From Anaerobacillus arseniciselenatis (lineage in GTDB: Bacteria; Bacillota; Bacilli; Bacillales; Anaerobacillaceae): a DNA stretch of 64,000 nucleotides. This document shows positions 18,263 through 27,210 of this stretch, in pieces. The number at the start of each line of letters is the position of its first letter. Position 1 is the stretch's first letter. The stretch lies in NCBI RefSeq assembly GCF_001865995.1, contig NZ_MLQQ01000001.1, forward strand, positions 124,001 through 188,000, read 5' to 3'. Made by a program: the position numbers and the translations under genes. Under the pieces are notes generated by a model. It was given only the letters and a program-made list of their open reading frames with translations. It had not been told where the DNA came from and made no database searches.

Positions 18263-18376
18263 ATGAATTCCATAATTCATTATTACCTTCACATCAAACA
18301 ATATATAGTTGCGCCAAAACACTTTGCAACTATATATTGTTTGATGTGACTCTTTTTTGGTAATTATGAAATTCAC
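18263..18376. repeat. Palindromic repeat family A, copy 3
   Basis: A full-length copy with arms TGAATTCCATAATT and AATTATGAAATTCA, inner arms CAATATATAGTTGCG and GCAACTATATATTG, and conserved TTTTTTGGTAATT on the right. It lies between convergent genes. A short GTGTCAAACAC-type family B relative follows at 18427-18478. Confidence 0.85.
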
Positions 18377-18485
18377 TCGGTTGAAAACAAAATATTATTT
18401 CCTTTTCATTATAGGGAAATTTGAAGATGGAACTGTCCAAAACAAAGTGTCAAACACTTATGAGACAGCCCCATCTATTATTTTA

Positions 18486-18848
18486 TTACATATACAACGC
18501 TCGATAGCCATACGCTCTCCTACCTTGAACGATCGGGTTTTGCACGCGAAAGGGTATATTAATTCTTTGGCCTAATTGCAAGTGATAAGGGTTAATCGTT
18601 GGATTTAATAATTGGATGACATCGAAATTTATTCCTAATTGTTTAGAAATGCCCCAAAATGTATCTCCCGGTTGAATAATATAGAAATTCACATAAAACC
18701 CTGGGATACGTACGGTTTGCCCAATCTGTAAAGCATTAGGTTCAATATCTCGATTCGAATCTAAAATTAAAGGAAGCGGAATATTAAAAAGCTGACTATA
18801 ATACCACATGTTATCGCCTCGGCGTACTCTAATATTCAACTTAACCAC
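18486..18848 (-). CDS. LysM-repeat protein
   Basis: A 120-residue protein made of two LysM domains: residues 3-49 (RVRRGDNMWYYSQLFNIP ending VRIPG) and 54-99 (YIIQPGDTFWGISKQLGI ending INIPF). LysM binds peptidoglycan N-acetylglucosamine. There is no signal peptide or catalytic domain. In spore formers such proteins are commonly coat, cortex or cell-wall attachment factors, for example SafA-like and YkuD-associated proteins. The ATG has AGGGGTGGTTAA nearby. The Arg- and Tyr-rich tail would suit a spore-surface location, which is inference. Confidence 0.85.
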   Translation of the reverse strand: MVKLNIRVRRGDNMWYYSQLFNIPLPLILDSNRDIEPNALQIGQTVRIPGFYVNFYIIQPGDTFWGISKQLGINFDVIQLLNPTINPYHLQLGQRINIPFRVQNPIVQGRRAYGYRALYM

Positions 18849-18928
18849 CCCTCTTTCTTCTTATATACTTATGAAGAAAAAGAGGTCATTTATGCATATA
18901 AACATATACAAGATCACTAAGTTCAATG

Positions 18929-18959
18929 AGAAAATCACAGGCATACAGCCCGTGATTGA
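18929..18959 (-). terminator. Terminator of the flavoprotein gene
   Basis: On the minus strand AATCACGGGC pairs with GCCTGTGATT and is followed by TTCTC. Moderate U-tract. Confidence 0.5.
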
Positions 18960-18974
18960 GAAAAAACAATTAAC

Positions 18975-19541
18975 TTATCCTTTAAATATATCGTGGTCAA
19001 CGTAACGTTCACCGTTCAGTTCACTTATGAGGTTGATCGCTACTTTTGCACCATCACCTGCAGTGATGATGGTATGCATCGATACACCTGCAACGGTCCC
19101 TGCTGCCCAAATACCTTTAACGTTTGTTTTACCGTTTTTGTCAACATCAATAATTTTATTAACTCTAGGCTCCGTACCTGGGGCCGTTGTAATACCTGCT
19201 TTTTCTGCTAGTTGGACTGACATTCCTGTTGCTAAAATAACGTGTTTGCCTTCAAATGATTTTCCATCTTCAGTGAGAACAATATGCTTCCCATTATCTG
19301 TTTGAATTTCTGACACTTCAGCAGCAATCCACTCTGTACCAAATTTCGTCGCTTGCTTCTTCCCAACTTCAACCATATCAGGTCCAGAAATACCATCTAC
19401 ACCGTAATGATTATCCATCCAAGCTTTTTTAGTGATACTCTTTTCATTATCTATGACTAACGTTTTTTTACCTGCTTTACTAGTCAACAACGCGGCACTT
19501 CCACCGGTTGGACCTCCACCAATTACAATAACATCATACAT
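18975..19541 (-). CDS. Short thioredoxin-reductase-like flavoprotein
   Basis: A 188-residue protein with an N-terminal FAD-binding Rossmann motif (VIVIGGGPTGGSAALL, residues 4-19), an internal ATGMS motif near residue 105, and the C-terminal GIWAAGTVAG...A motif that contacts FAD in thioredoxin reductases. It lacks the NADPH domain and the redox CxxC of true thioredoxin reductase, which is about 310 residues. Similar short proteins are common in Bacillaceae and are of unknown substrate. The ATG follows AAGGGGAG. Single gene. Confidence 0.85.
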   Translation of the reverse strand: MYDVIVIGGGPTGGSAALLTSKAGKKTLVIDNEKSITKKAWMDNHYGVDGISGPDMVEVGKKQATKFGTEWIAAEVSEIQTDNGKHIVLTEDGKSFEGKHVILATGMSVQLAEKAGITTAPGTEPRVNKIIDVDKNGKTNVKGIWAAGTVAGVSMHTIITAGDGAKVAINLISELNGERYVDHDIFKG

Positions 19542-19616
19542 GTTAAATCTCCCCTTGAATTAAAGTAATTATTATTTAACTAAAATTATAAAAAGAGTTT
19601 ATATATTTGTAAAGAA

Positions 19617-19715
19617 ATAAGCCTCCACGTCACCAATTAACATGAAAAGTCGGGCGATTTCCTTCTCTTCGCTGTAAATCTCTATCGAGTTTTCAGTAGC
19701 ACCCGCTTATTATCA
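19617..19715. repeat. Family C repeat fragment
   Basis: The CGTCACCAATTAACATGAAAAG and GCTGTAAATC stretches match family C at 5922 and 44484. The rest of the 306-bp gap is AT-rich, with no gene seen. Confidence 0.55.
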
Positions 19716-19847
19716 GATTTTTAAATAGCTTCCTAATCTATGAAATTCCCCGCATTTTTGAATGCATCGATAAAAGTAAAAATTGAATATTCACAAATAT
19801 AATGAGAAACCTATAATTAAAAATCAGAGGATATTGGAGGGTTTAGT

Positions 19848-20375
19848 ATGAAAATGAAAATTTTTCTATTAGTATGTCTACTGATTTCTACGAATGCTGT
19901 AACAAGTTATGCAAATACTCCTGAACAAACACGACCGTTTGAAGATAGTTATATCGAAATCGGCTATAAAACATTAGGAGAAGCATTAGATGACTTTGAA
20001 CAACATTTTGGTGAAAGATTAGTTTTGCCGTTACGTGTACCACCGGTTGAATTTACACATTATTTTGGCAGGTTTAATAACTTAGAAGGAGAATTGAACG
20101 ACAGCTTTGAAGTTGAATTTATAAATGAGCATACGGGAAAAAATCATTATATGATTAATGTAAAACATATTGATCGCAAACTTAATATTCCAGCTAAGTA
20201 TGTGATCAACAGTTTTAAGTTGAAGGATGGCAGTAAAGCTAACTATCTTGAATTTGAGTCATTTAACGGTCTAATTTTTGAAAAAGGAAACTGGCAATAC
20301 TTTTTAAGTCATCCTAGCTCCATTTCTGACAAAATAACAGCTGAAATACTCGTGGAAATTGCTAATACAATATAA
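19848..20375 (+). CDS. Secreted protein of unknown function
   Basis: A 175-residue protein with a signal peptide (basic KMK, hydrophobic core, cleavage probably after SYA-N at residue 23). The mature part has a helical EALDDFEQHFGERL segment followed by beta-like sequence, and a C-terminal segment GNWQYFLSHP then ITAEILVEIANTI, reminiscent of DUF4367-type lipoproteins but without a lipobox cysteine. The ATG has TTGGAGGG upstream. Followed by a terminator; single gene. I do not recognise a defined family. Confidence 0.75.
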   Translation: MKMKIFLLVCLLISTNAVTSYANTPEQTRPFEDSYIEIGYKTLGEALDDFEQHFGERLVLPLRVPPVEFTHYFGRFNNLEGELNDSFEVEFINEHTGKNHYMINVKHIDRKLNIPAKYVINSFKLKDGSKANYLEFESFNGLIFEKGNWQYFLSHPSSISDKITAEILVEIANTI

Positions 20376-20425
20376 AATTGAGTATTTACTTATGCTTCAA
20401 TGTTAAATAAAAAACTACTTAAAGA

Positions 20426-20458
20426 AAGAGATTGCCCACCTGGTAGTCTCTTTTTTTC
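20426..20458 (+). terminator. Terminator of the secreted protein gene
   Basis: AGAGATTGCC and GGTAGTCTCT form an imperfect stem followed by seven T. Confidence 0.55.
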
Positions 20459-21024
20459 TACCGGCCGTAAAACATTCGTATTTCAATTACATGTCCTTCG
20501 TAGTGCCAAAATTGGATGTTTACTTGATTTTCTCGATCTATATAACCGATAACATCCATTCCTTGTTCAACTATAGAATAGAAATTTTCTCCATAAACAT
20601 CTTTCACTTTTTGGATTGGGACACCAACGCGGATCCCTTTTCGAGTCGACATAGTTTCGTCAATAGCTCTTAAATAAATAATCTTATTTTCCTCATTCGT
20701 ACCAACGTGAAAATTTGAAAAATAAAGTGATTCTTTGTAGAAAACATTTTCGGATGTCGTATAAGGACCGTGTGCAGCTTTGAAGTATTCATCTACAGTA
20801 TCAAATAACGAAATTTCTCCAAGACCTTCATTATTTAAATAAGTACTTTTTACAAATTGATGATTCATTTCATAAATGATCCAACTACCTAAACTTAAAA
20901 TGATCAACAATGGAATACCCATGATCATTAGGGCAATCTTTTTTGAATGTCGATAATAAAACACCCCAAAAGCAATTGGAAACAAAATAAATAAAAATAA
21001 CATAATAATACTCATTAATTGCAC
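20458..21024 (-). CDS. Membrane-anchored protein, paralogue of the 21036 gene
   Basis: A 188-residue protein with two N-terminal membrane segments (residues 5-20 and 30-50) and an outside domain of about 135 residues. The domain contains IRVGVPIQKVKDVYGENFYS followed by EQGMDVIGYIDRENQV, a SmpA/DUF4309-like pattern. The protein encoded next door at 21036 has the same order of motifs (IRVGDHFKKVKSVYGPNYY, then EQSMTVLGYRDRKRG), so the two are tandem paralogues. The genes are 11 bases apart and probably cotranscribed. The function is unknown. Confidence 0.75.
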   Translation of the reverse strand: MQLMSIIMLFLFILFPIAFGVFYYRHSKKIALMIMGIPLLIILSLGSWIIYEMNHQFVKSTYLNNEGLGEISLFDTVDEYFKAAHGPYTTSENVFYKESLYFSNFHVGTNEENKIIYLRAIDETMSTRKGIRVGVPIQKVKDVYGENFYSIVEQGMDVIGYIDRENQVNIQFWHYEGHVIEIRMFYGR

Positions 21025-21035
21025 ACCCTTTTTTG

Positions 21036-21632
21036 TTAATAATGCCGGTAGTCTATCATTTTAATCGCAGTAATCTCCTCTTTAGAAAAATAATCAATAC
21101 TGTAAAATTCAAGAGAAATGCCACGTTTCCGATCTCGGTATCCGAGAACCGTCATGCTTTGTTCATCTCTATAGTAATAGTTTGGGCCATATACACTTTT
21201 AACTTTTTTAAAATGATCCCCAACTCGAATGTCTTGATCTGTCACAAAATCCTCAGAGTTCGTCGACAAATACCGAATGATTGCTTGGTCATCCCGATCT
21301 ATCGAAAAGTTGTTGTACCGTTTTAAATCATTGTAATAAGATCCCTCGAGTGTAGAATACTCACCATATTTCTCTAACTCGCTATCCGTGATTTTCATTC
21401 CGACGTGAATACCATTTAAGGATACTTTGCTTAAATCTGTATGACGGGCAAAATGATATTGATAATCGAGCAAAATTAATAGTGTTATAACTGTACTAAA
21501 TAAAATACTTGGTAATAAAAAAATAATAAAAACTTTTTTATTTACTCGATTCAAAATTAACGCACATGAAAATAGCCCAAGAAAAATTAGTAGAAAACTT
21601 TTCATGTCCGATAAAATATGAATGAAACTCAA
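21036..21632 (-). CDS. Membrane-anchored protein, paralogue of the 20458 gene
   Basis: A 198-residue protein with two N-terminal membrane segments and an extracytoplasmic domain in which the VGMK and VGDHFKKVKSVYG motifs repeat twice, as in SmpA-like folds. TTG start with GGGGGAG 6 bases upstream. A 27-bp palindrome lies immediately upstream (21650-21676). It shares a half-site with the padR promoter, so this pair is likely under PadR control together with the genes at 21713 and 22344. Confidence 0.75.
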   Translation of the reverse strand: MSFIHILSDMKSFLLIFLGLFSCALILNRVNKKVFIIFLLPSILFSTVITLLILLDYQYHFARHTDLSKVSLNGIHVGMKITDSELEKYGEYSTLEGSYYNDLKRYNNFSIDRDDQAIIRYLSTNSEDFVTDQDIRVGDHFKKVKSVYGPNYYYRDEQSMTVLGYRDRKRGISLEFYSIDYFSKEEITAIKMIDYRHY

Positions 21633-21649
21633 TCTTAACTCCCCCTTTT

Positions 21650-21676
21650 TACATACATAGAAATTCTATGTATGTA
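21650..21676. promoter_or_regulatory. Palindrome, likely PadR operator for the 21036/20458 pair
   Basis: TACATACATAG and CTATGTATGTA are perfect 11-base arms around AAATT, directly upstream of the ribosome binding site of the gene at 21632. The half-site CTATGTATGT is one base from CTATGTAGGT in the padR promoter. The interpretation as operator is inference. Confidence 0.5.
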
Positions 21677-21712
21677 TTTAAAAATAAATCCCCATTAGTG
21701 AGGATTGTAATT

Positions 21713-22351
21713 TTATAATTGTAACTGTCCTATTTTATAAGCAACTTTACTTAGAGGGTAATAAAGCAGCGTCAAAATGACACAAAACATTAAAAATGCT
21801 GGGGTCAACATAGGTTCAAACAACTTTTGTGGAACCCATGAATAGAGAACCATGATCATAAACAAGATGTTTGGACTAAAAGTTAAAAACAATATTTTTT
21901 TTATGTATCGGTTAAACCTAGAACCGAACTCTTTTCCAATGAGAAAACCGATCGAAACGACAAAAGCAGAGTATAAAAATAAAATTACCCACTGCATCTC
22001 AATTAAATAAGACCATAAAATGATCACTGTTGGATTTGAAAACTGATGATATAGAAAAGTTATAATTCCACCAATTATAAAGAAAATAAAATTAACTATG
22101 AATGAAAAAAGCATTATTTGTTTAAATTTTGGTGGGATGAAGCTTTTATAGTACTTTGCTAAATCCTCAGGACAAGGTAACTCTTGAACAACGATTGCTT
22201 CAGCTTGTTGCTTTGTATACCCGCTTTTCATATAGTCTTGCAATTTATCATAAATAAAGCTTTCGTATTCTAATAAGATATCTTCTTGCCCTGGATGTTT
22301 TTTTAAATTTTTCTGCAACGCCACTAAATATTCATCTGTTGTTTTAAGCAT
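21713..22351 (-). CDS. HAAS/DUF1700-type membrane protein
   Basis: A 212-residue protein. The N-terminal 70 residues form the helical HAAS pattern ([29 protein letters not shown], with a later [12 protein letters not shown]), and the rest contains four hydrophobic segments. Such proteins are usually encoded right after a PadR regulator, as here, where the start overlaps the end of padR by 8 bases. The pair is thought to sense or buffer membrane stress, but the role is not established. Start ATG. Confidence 0.82.
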   Translation of the reverse strand: MLKTTDEYLVALQKNLKKHPGQEDILLEYESFIYDKLQDYMKSGYTKQQAEAIVVQELPCPEDLAKYYKSFIPPKFKQIMLFSFIVNFIFFIIGGIITFLYHQFSNPTVIILWSYLIEMQWVILFLYSAFVVSIGFLIGKEFGSRFNRYIKKILFLTFSPNILFMIMVLYSWVPQKLFEPMLTPAFLMFCVILTLLYYPLSKVAYKIGQLQL

Positions 22352-22679
22352 TTGAATCTCTTCCTAACACTTGATTCATAACTTTAACAAAATCAGACCA
22401 CTCTTTATTTTTTTGCTGTAATACTTCAATTCCTTCAGCAGTGATTTTATAATACTTCCGCCTAGGTCCTTTCGGTTGCTCTTGCCAATATGACTCAATA
22501 TACATTTTTTCTTCAAGCTTATGTAAGCAAGGGTACATTGTTCCTTCCTTCATACTTAATGCGTTATCGCTTCTCTTTTCCATTTCCTTTACTAACTCAT
22601 ATCCATACATCGGTCGTTCATTTAAGAATTGTAGTAAAAGAAGTGATGTACTCCCTTTTACAAGCTCACGATTAAACAT
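22344..22679 (-). CDS. PadR-family transcriptional regulator
   Basis: A 111-residue winged-helix repressor of the short PadR-s2 type. The conserved elements are [22 protein letters not shown] (helices 1-2), [20 protein letters not shown] (recognition helix) and [14 protein letters not shown] (wing). It lies in an operon with the HAAS membrane protein, with translational overlap. The imperfect palindrome at 22686-22706 overlapping its ribosome binding site suggests autoregulation. The ATG follows TAGGTGATAAA. Confidence 0.93.
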   Translation of the reverse strand: MFNRELVKGSTSLLLLQFLNERPMYGYELVKEMEKRSDNALSMKEGTMYPCLHKLEEKMYIESYWQEQPKGPRRKYYKITAEGIEVLQQKNKEWSDFVKVMNQVLGRDSNA

Positions 22680-22685
22680 TTTATC

Positions 22686-22706
22686 ACCTACATAGTTTTA
22701 CAAGGT
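22686..22706. promoter_or_regulatory. Likely PadR autoregulatory operator
   Basis: ACCTACATA and TACAAGGT flank GTTT just before the padR ribosome binding site. ACCT...AGGT ends are usual for PadR-s2 operators. Inference from sequence symmetry. Confidence 0.45.
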
Positions 22707-22859
22707 ATATATTTAAAATACTTAAAATCATTCATTAAGTCAATAATTTCTGCTAAAAAATCTGAAAAAGGAATCCACTAAAGTTTCTAGGATACTAAGC
22801 GATCGCCAATCTTTTTTAGAGAGAAAAATCATTATGAAACCTAAAATCATAAAATACAG

Positions 22860-23100
22860 TTGTCTAACACTTCGCCCACTCCCCATATTTTGCGGACATG
22901 AAAGACCTTATTTCATAGATTTGTTGAATTTTTGCAGTTTGGCGGACACTAGGGACCTTATTCCCTTAAAATCAACAGATTTCACTTCCATTTCTACCAA
23001 ATAAGATCCCTCATGTCCGGTAATTCATAAAACCACGTTTTTTTGGTGAAATAACGGCTCTGATGTCCGCTTAGACCTGAGCTATGAGCCCTGAGAGCTC
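22860..23100. repeat. Inverted repeat family E (GCGGACATGA...GACCTTATTT)
   Basis: GCGGACATGAAAGACCTTATT and GCGGACACTAGGGACCTTATT run in one direction. AAATAAGATCCCTCATGTCCG and a GAAATAACGGCTCTGATGTCCGC-like copy run in the other, so four related 20-24-base units form a large inverted repeat. It lies downstream of the YhaP-like gene. No coding sequence is seen in 22710-23135. Confidence 0.65.
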
Positions 23101-23135
23101 TCTTGCCTATTATCGCTCCCATATTGCGTAGTACA

Positions 23136-24395
23136 TCAATTTTCTTTTTTACTAAATCGAAGTGCCTGCTTTATTCCACCTTTAAATGAAAACTTACCGT
23201 ACATTAGTACGCCGCCTTTATATATTCGAGCTGCTAGAAGGTTTATTAAAATGACACTAATCACTAAAATCGTTATAATGACAACAATTTCCCATGTTGC
23301 CACTGGAGTCATACCCATACGCAAAAATAACAGCTGCGGTGTAAAGAAAGGTATATATGATAGTACTGTAATAAACGTTGCATCAGGTACATTTAGACCA
23401 AACATTGAAATAAAGAATGCGATCATCGCCAGGAAAATTAAAGGTTGAAGTGCTTGGTTTACTTCTTCAGCTCGACTAACTAGCGCACCTAGCATTGCAG
23501 CAACGCCACCGTATAATAAATAACCTAAAACGACAAGGAGCACTGCATAACCTATTAAGGACAAGTCAATTACATCACGTAACATCGTATCTAAGTAAGT
23601 TGCCCCGCTAATGATATAACCAACATATGCTGCAACTAAAATAACCCCTATATTCACGATGCCTGAAAGGCCGATCCCAGTGATTTTTCCAAACATTTGT
23701 GTAACTGGATTTACACTTGATACGATAAGCTCCATCACCCTCGAAGATTTCTCTGTCGCTACTTCAGTAGCAATCATTGAACCAAACAAAATTATAATCA
23801 TATAGATTGCAAAAACAATTCCATATACCATCCAGTATGATTGCATATGACTTTCCTCTGTTTGTACAGCGCCATTTTCACTAAGTGGTAACTCACTAAA
23901 ATTAATTGGGCTATAAATCATCGCAAGTTCTTGTTCATTTAAACCTAGTTCATTCGTCACAACCGTTTCCTTCATGCGTTGTACTTCTGTTCTCACTTGC
24001 TGGGCTAACATAAAATCGGTACCCGCCCCGTAAAATTCTACCTCTAAATTTACAGTTTCTCCTGATAATGCAAGTAAGTAGTCATACTCGGAAGATTCTA
24101 CTGCTTCCTTTGCGTCTTCAAGACTACCGTCAGTGTATTTCACATAATTAAATTCACCTTCATCATAAGATGAGAGCAACTCGGTAATTTCCGCGTTTTC
24201 TATATCACTTATAACCGCAATCGTTGATTGAGCTTTTTCATCGTCTTTGTCGCTGCCAGTAAACGTATTGGCGATGTTTTCGACATTCATTAATCCTATC
24301 GCGATAACAGACATTATGATGGTCGACCAAAGAAAAGCTTTCGATTTAAGCCTTTTTCCCGCTGTATGAGCAACCGTAATCCAAAAATTATTCAT
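23136..24395 (-). CDS. yhaP: ABC exporter permease (YhaP/NatB-like)
   Basis: A 419-residue permease with one N-terminal membrane segment, a large extracytoplasmic domain (about residues 45-175) and five or six C-terminal membrane segments, the ABC-2/NatB layout. The length and partner match Bacillus subtilis YhaP, annotated as a probable sodium-export permease. The ATG at 24395 is preferred to the open frame to 24467, because GGGGGTGA precedes it and it overlaps the ATPase stop by 8 bases (translational coupling). Export of sodium or a hydrophobic compound is likely; the substrate is not proven. Confidence 0.88.
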   Translation of the reverse strand: MNNFWITVAHTAGKRLKSKAFLWSTIIMSVIAIGLMNVENIANTFTGSDKDDEKAQSTIAVISDIENAEITELLSSYDEGEFNYVKYTDGSLEDAKEAVESSEYDYLLALSGETVNLEVEFYGAGTDFMLAQQVRTEVQRMKETVVTNELGLNEQELAMIYSPINFSELPLSENGAVQTEESHMQSYWMVYGIVFAIYMIIILFGSMIATEVATEKSSRVMELIVSSVNPVTQMFGKITGIGLSGIVNIGVILVAAYVGYIISGATYLDTMLRDVIDLSLIGYAVLLVVLGYLLYGGVAAMLGALVSRAEEVNQALQPLIFLAMIAFFISMFGLNVPDATFITVLSYIPFFTPQLLFLRMGMTPVATWEIVVIITILVISVILINLLAARIYKGGVLMYGKFSFKGGIKQALRFSKKEN

Positions 24396-25290
24396 CTGCA
24401 TCACCCCCAACCTTATCGATGAATATATCATGTAGTGACGGTTCTTCGATTTCGAACTTACGAACAAAACCTTTTTCGGAAATCATTCGGAAAACCTCTT
24501 CACCGACCTTCTCATTTTCCACTTTTACGATCGCACCATCTTTTGTTTCTTCTAATGATAATACACCGGGAATCGATTGTAGGAAATCTAACTTATAATC
24601 TGCGCGAATACTAATACTTTTCATTCCATAGGAACGCTTAATTTCTTTTAAACTTCCTTGTAATACCGGTCTACCTCGTTTCAACATAATTAAGTCCTCA
24701 CACAACGCCTCGACATTACTCATTTGATGACTTGAAAAAACAATCGTCGTTCCTGATTGCTGAAGGTCGAGTACCGCTTTCTTTAACATGTCTGAATTGA
24801 CTGGGTCAAGTCCACTAAAAGGCTCATCTAAAATGAGTAACTCTGGTTTATGTAAAACAGCAGCCATAAATTGAATTTTTTGTTGATTCCCTTTCGAAAG
24901 CTCTTCTACTTTTTTATTTTCATATTCCGGCACTTGAAAGCGCTCAAGCCAAGTTCGCATCTCCTTTATAATTTCAGGTTTCTTCATTCCTTTAAGCCTC
25001 ATTAAATACAATAACTGTTCCTTTACAGTCAGTTTCGGAAATAACCCACGTTCTTCTGGTAAATATCCGACTAAATGAGTCCGCTTATACGTGATACGCT
25101 CTCCACCCCAAGTTACTGAACCTTCTGTTGGATCAAGCAACCCTAGTATCATCCGGAAAGTAGTCGTCTTCCCTGCTCCATTCGCTCCAAGCAGACCGAA
25201 CATCTCTCCCTTTCCCACTTTAAGAGAAATACCGTCTACAGCGACATGCTCGTCAAATTTCTTTTTAATGCTATTTATTTCTAGTGTCAT
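24388..25290 (-). CDS. yhaQ: ABC exporter ATPase (YhaQ/NatA-like)
   Basis: The 300-residue nucleotide-binding subunit of the neighbouring exporter. Walker A is GANGAGKTT at 35-43, the signature is ELSKGNQQK, Walker B is LLILDEPFSGLD, and the switch histidine is in VFSSHQMS. The C-terminal 80 residues carry the DUF4162-type accessory domain of this subfamily, ending EEPSLHDIFID. The ATG has GGGGAACG-type ribosome binding sequence upstream. First gene of a two-gene operon, with upstream AT-rich sequence of 318 bp in which I see no other gene. Confidence 0.92.
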   Translation of the reverse strand: MTLEINSIKKKFDEHVAVDGISLKVGKGEMFGLLGANGAGKTTTFRMILGLLDPTEGSVTWGGERITYKRTHLVGYLPEERGLFPKLTVKEQLLYLMRLKGMKKPEIIKEMRTWLERFQVPEYENKKVEELSKGNQQKIQFMAAVLHKPELLILDEPFSGLDPVNSDMLKKAVLDLQQSGTTIVFSSHQMSNVEALCEDLIMLKRGRPVLQGSLKEIKRSYGMKSISIRADYKLDFLQSIPGVLSLEETKDGAIVKVENEKVGEEVFRMISEKGFVRKFEIEEPSLHDIFIDKVGGDADE

Positions 25291-25627
25291 CTTCGTTCCC
25301 CTTCCTTCTTTGGGTTGTAAGCCTTAAATTTTAGTAACCTATGTTTTCTCAATTACACCATTAATTCAGCTCAACACTTCTTTATTTTCTATAATTAATA
25401 CGTTTTATATCATTATTAGTTTCAAAAACATTTATAAAGTAGCGATACCGCATAAAATCATACTGATTTTAACATAATTATGTTCTTTAAGGTACGCTAT
25501 TAATAAGATAATTCCAAAATTTACTTTACGTTTGCTAGTAGTAATTTTACAATTAGATTATCAGTAGTGAATTTAAACTTTACAAAGATACTATGAAGAT
25601 AAAATTAATTTGAGAGGATATAATTTT

Positions 25628-27043
25628 ATGCAAAAAAAAACATTATTTTCTATAGCTACAATTGCACTAATTATTTTTAGTTTCTTAATTTTTACTTCAG
25701 AAGCTTCGTCTATCAATTTATCTACAAAAGAAAAATTAGATCAATACATTGAAAATACAGCTAAGAAATTAGCGATTCCAGGTATGACCGTTGCTATATC
25801 GCATAACGGTGAGCTGATTTATAGCGAAGCTTTCGGTAAAGATGTTCATCAAGATACCCGCTTTTATATAGGTTCAACGTCAAAAACTTTTACAGCACTT
25901 GCTGTCATGCAACTAGTTGAGCAAGGAAACATTGACCTTGATCAAAGTGTTACAACGTATTTACAGGATTTCACTGTATCTGATCAAATAACCGTTCGAC
26001 ACCTTTTACAACACATCAGTGGAATGACTGAATTTGAGTTCATTTCTAGCCTCCCTGAAGATGCACAGTTCTCAGACTTACTTCAAGATATGAATCAAAT
26101 GTCGTTAACGTATCAGCCCGGAGAACAATTTTCTTACTTTAACCCCAATTATAGTTTACTAGGCGCAATTATTGAGAATACGAGTGGACAAAGCTATATA
26201 GATTACGTTGAAAATCATATCATTCAGCCTCTAGGGCTTCAGAACACTTCATTAATAGGAGAAGTCGATACGAATGGTCATTTATCATTCTTTGGTTTTT
26301 CTATTAAACGGACGGAACCACACATCAAGTACGATCTTCCGGCTGGTTTTATAACCTCCACTGCTGAAGATGTTGTCCGTTTTCTCGAAGCTATTCAAAT
26401 GAAAGATCCTGTCGTTGGAGTTTCTCCTGAAGGTATTGACGAAATGACATCCTCTAAATCCTTTTATGGAATGGGCTTAATGATCGGCGAAATCGCTGGT
26501 CGCCCTGCGGTTTTCCATGGTGGAGCACTACCAGGATATACATCTGATGCGGTTATCCTCACAGAAGACGGATACAGTATCGCCTACTTAATCAATAAAA
26601 ACCATTTAGTAAATGGATTTATTTTTAATCCTGCTATAACGAAGGGGATCGTCTCCATTTTAACGGAACAAGAACCCCCTTCAAATGTGAATTATTTCTG
26701 GATATACCGTTTGCTCATCATCTTATTTGCTGTTACGATCGTTTACAACACAATTAAAATTGCGAAAATGATATCTCGCCCTGAACAAAAGTCCGTTAAA
26801 CAAAGATTAACTGCCGCGATCGTTAATTTGGTCATCCCTATAGCAACCTTCATTGCTATACCCATTTTAGCCGCAATGATTATGCAAAGAGGCATGACAT
26901 GGGAGCTAGCGTTTTTATTAATGCCTGACATGATCTCATGGCTATTTATAGCATTAGCGATCCATTTAATACAATCTGTTATTCACTTTGCTTTTATTTT
27001 CAAACACTATTTTAATTTTAAAGCATCTACCACTAAAGATTAG
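25628..27043 (+). CDS. Serine hydrolase, beta-lactamase/PBP-like, with C-terminal membrane domain
   Basis: A 471-residue protein with an N-terminal signal or anchor segment, then a class C beta-lactamase fold. The SxxK motif is STSKTF near residue 85, the tyrosine motif is YFNPNYS near 175, and HGGALPG replaces the KTG box near 300. Residues about 355-470 contain three or four membrane segments, an arrangement common in Bacillaceae esterase or peptidase-like members. It may act on cell-wall peptides or D-amino esters rather than antibiotics. The ATG at 25628 follows TTGAGAGGATATAA; the frame opens upstream at a TTG inside that site. Confidence 0.88.
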   Translation: MQKKTLFSIATIALIIFSFLIFTSEASSINLSTKEKLDQYIENTAKKLAIPGMTVAISHNGELIYSEAFGKDVHQDTRFYIGSTSKTFTALAVMQLVEQGNIDLDQSVTTYLQDFTVSDQITVRHLLQHISGMTEFEFISSLPEDAQFSDLLQDMNQMSLTYQPGEQFSYFNPNYSLLGAIIENTSGQSYIDYVENHIIQPLGLQNTSLIGEVDTNGHLSFFGFSIKRTEPHIKYDLPAGFITSTAEDVVRFLEAIQMKDPVVGVSPEGIDEMTSSKSFYGMGLMIGEIAGRPAVFHGGALPGYTSDAVILTEDGYSIAYLINKNHLVNGFIFNPAITKGIVSILTEQEPPSNVNYFWIYRLLIILFAVTIVYNTIKIAKMISRPEQKSVKQRLTAAIVNLVIPIATFIAIPILAAMIMQRGMTWELAFLLMPDMISWLFIALAIHLIQSVIHFAFIFKHYFNFKASTTKD

Positions 27044-27143
27044 GGTTTCATTTTAATTTAAGCAGTTCAAGTCGAAACAGGTTCCGCAGGGATGTACGAA
27101 TCTACGGTACAGATGGAAATCGGTATGGTGAAAGGATTTAAAA

Positions 27144-27178
27144 GCGCCACTCCTGAAAAATTTTCAGTGGAGGCGTTC
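27144..27178 (+). terminator. Hairpin after the serine hydrolase gene
   Basis: GCGCCACTCCTGAAAA and TTTTCAGTGGAGGCGT form a nearly perfect stem. The T-tract is weak, so termination is only probable. Confidence 0.45.
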
Positions 27179-27210
27179 TAAATTCTCTCTAATCTTTTTT
27201 GCTGTCACAA

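Noticed and set aside
18975-19541. Thioredoxin reductase (trxB)
   Set aside because: The protein lacks the NADPH domain and the CxxC pair and is far too short.
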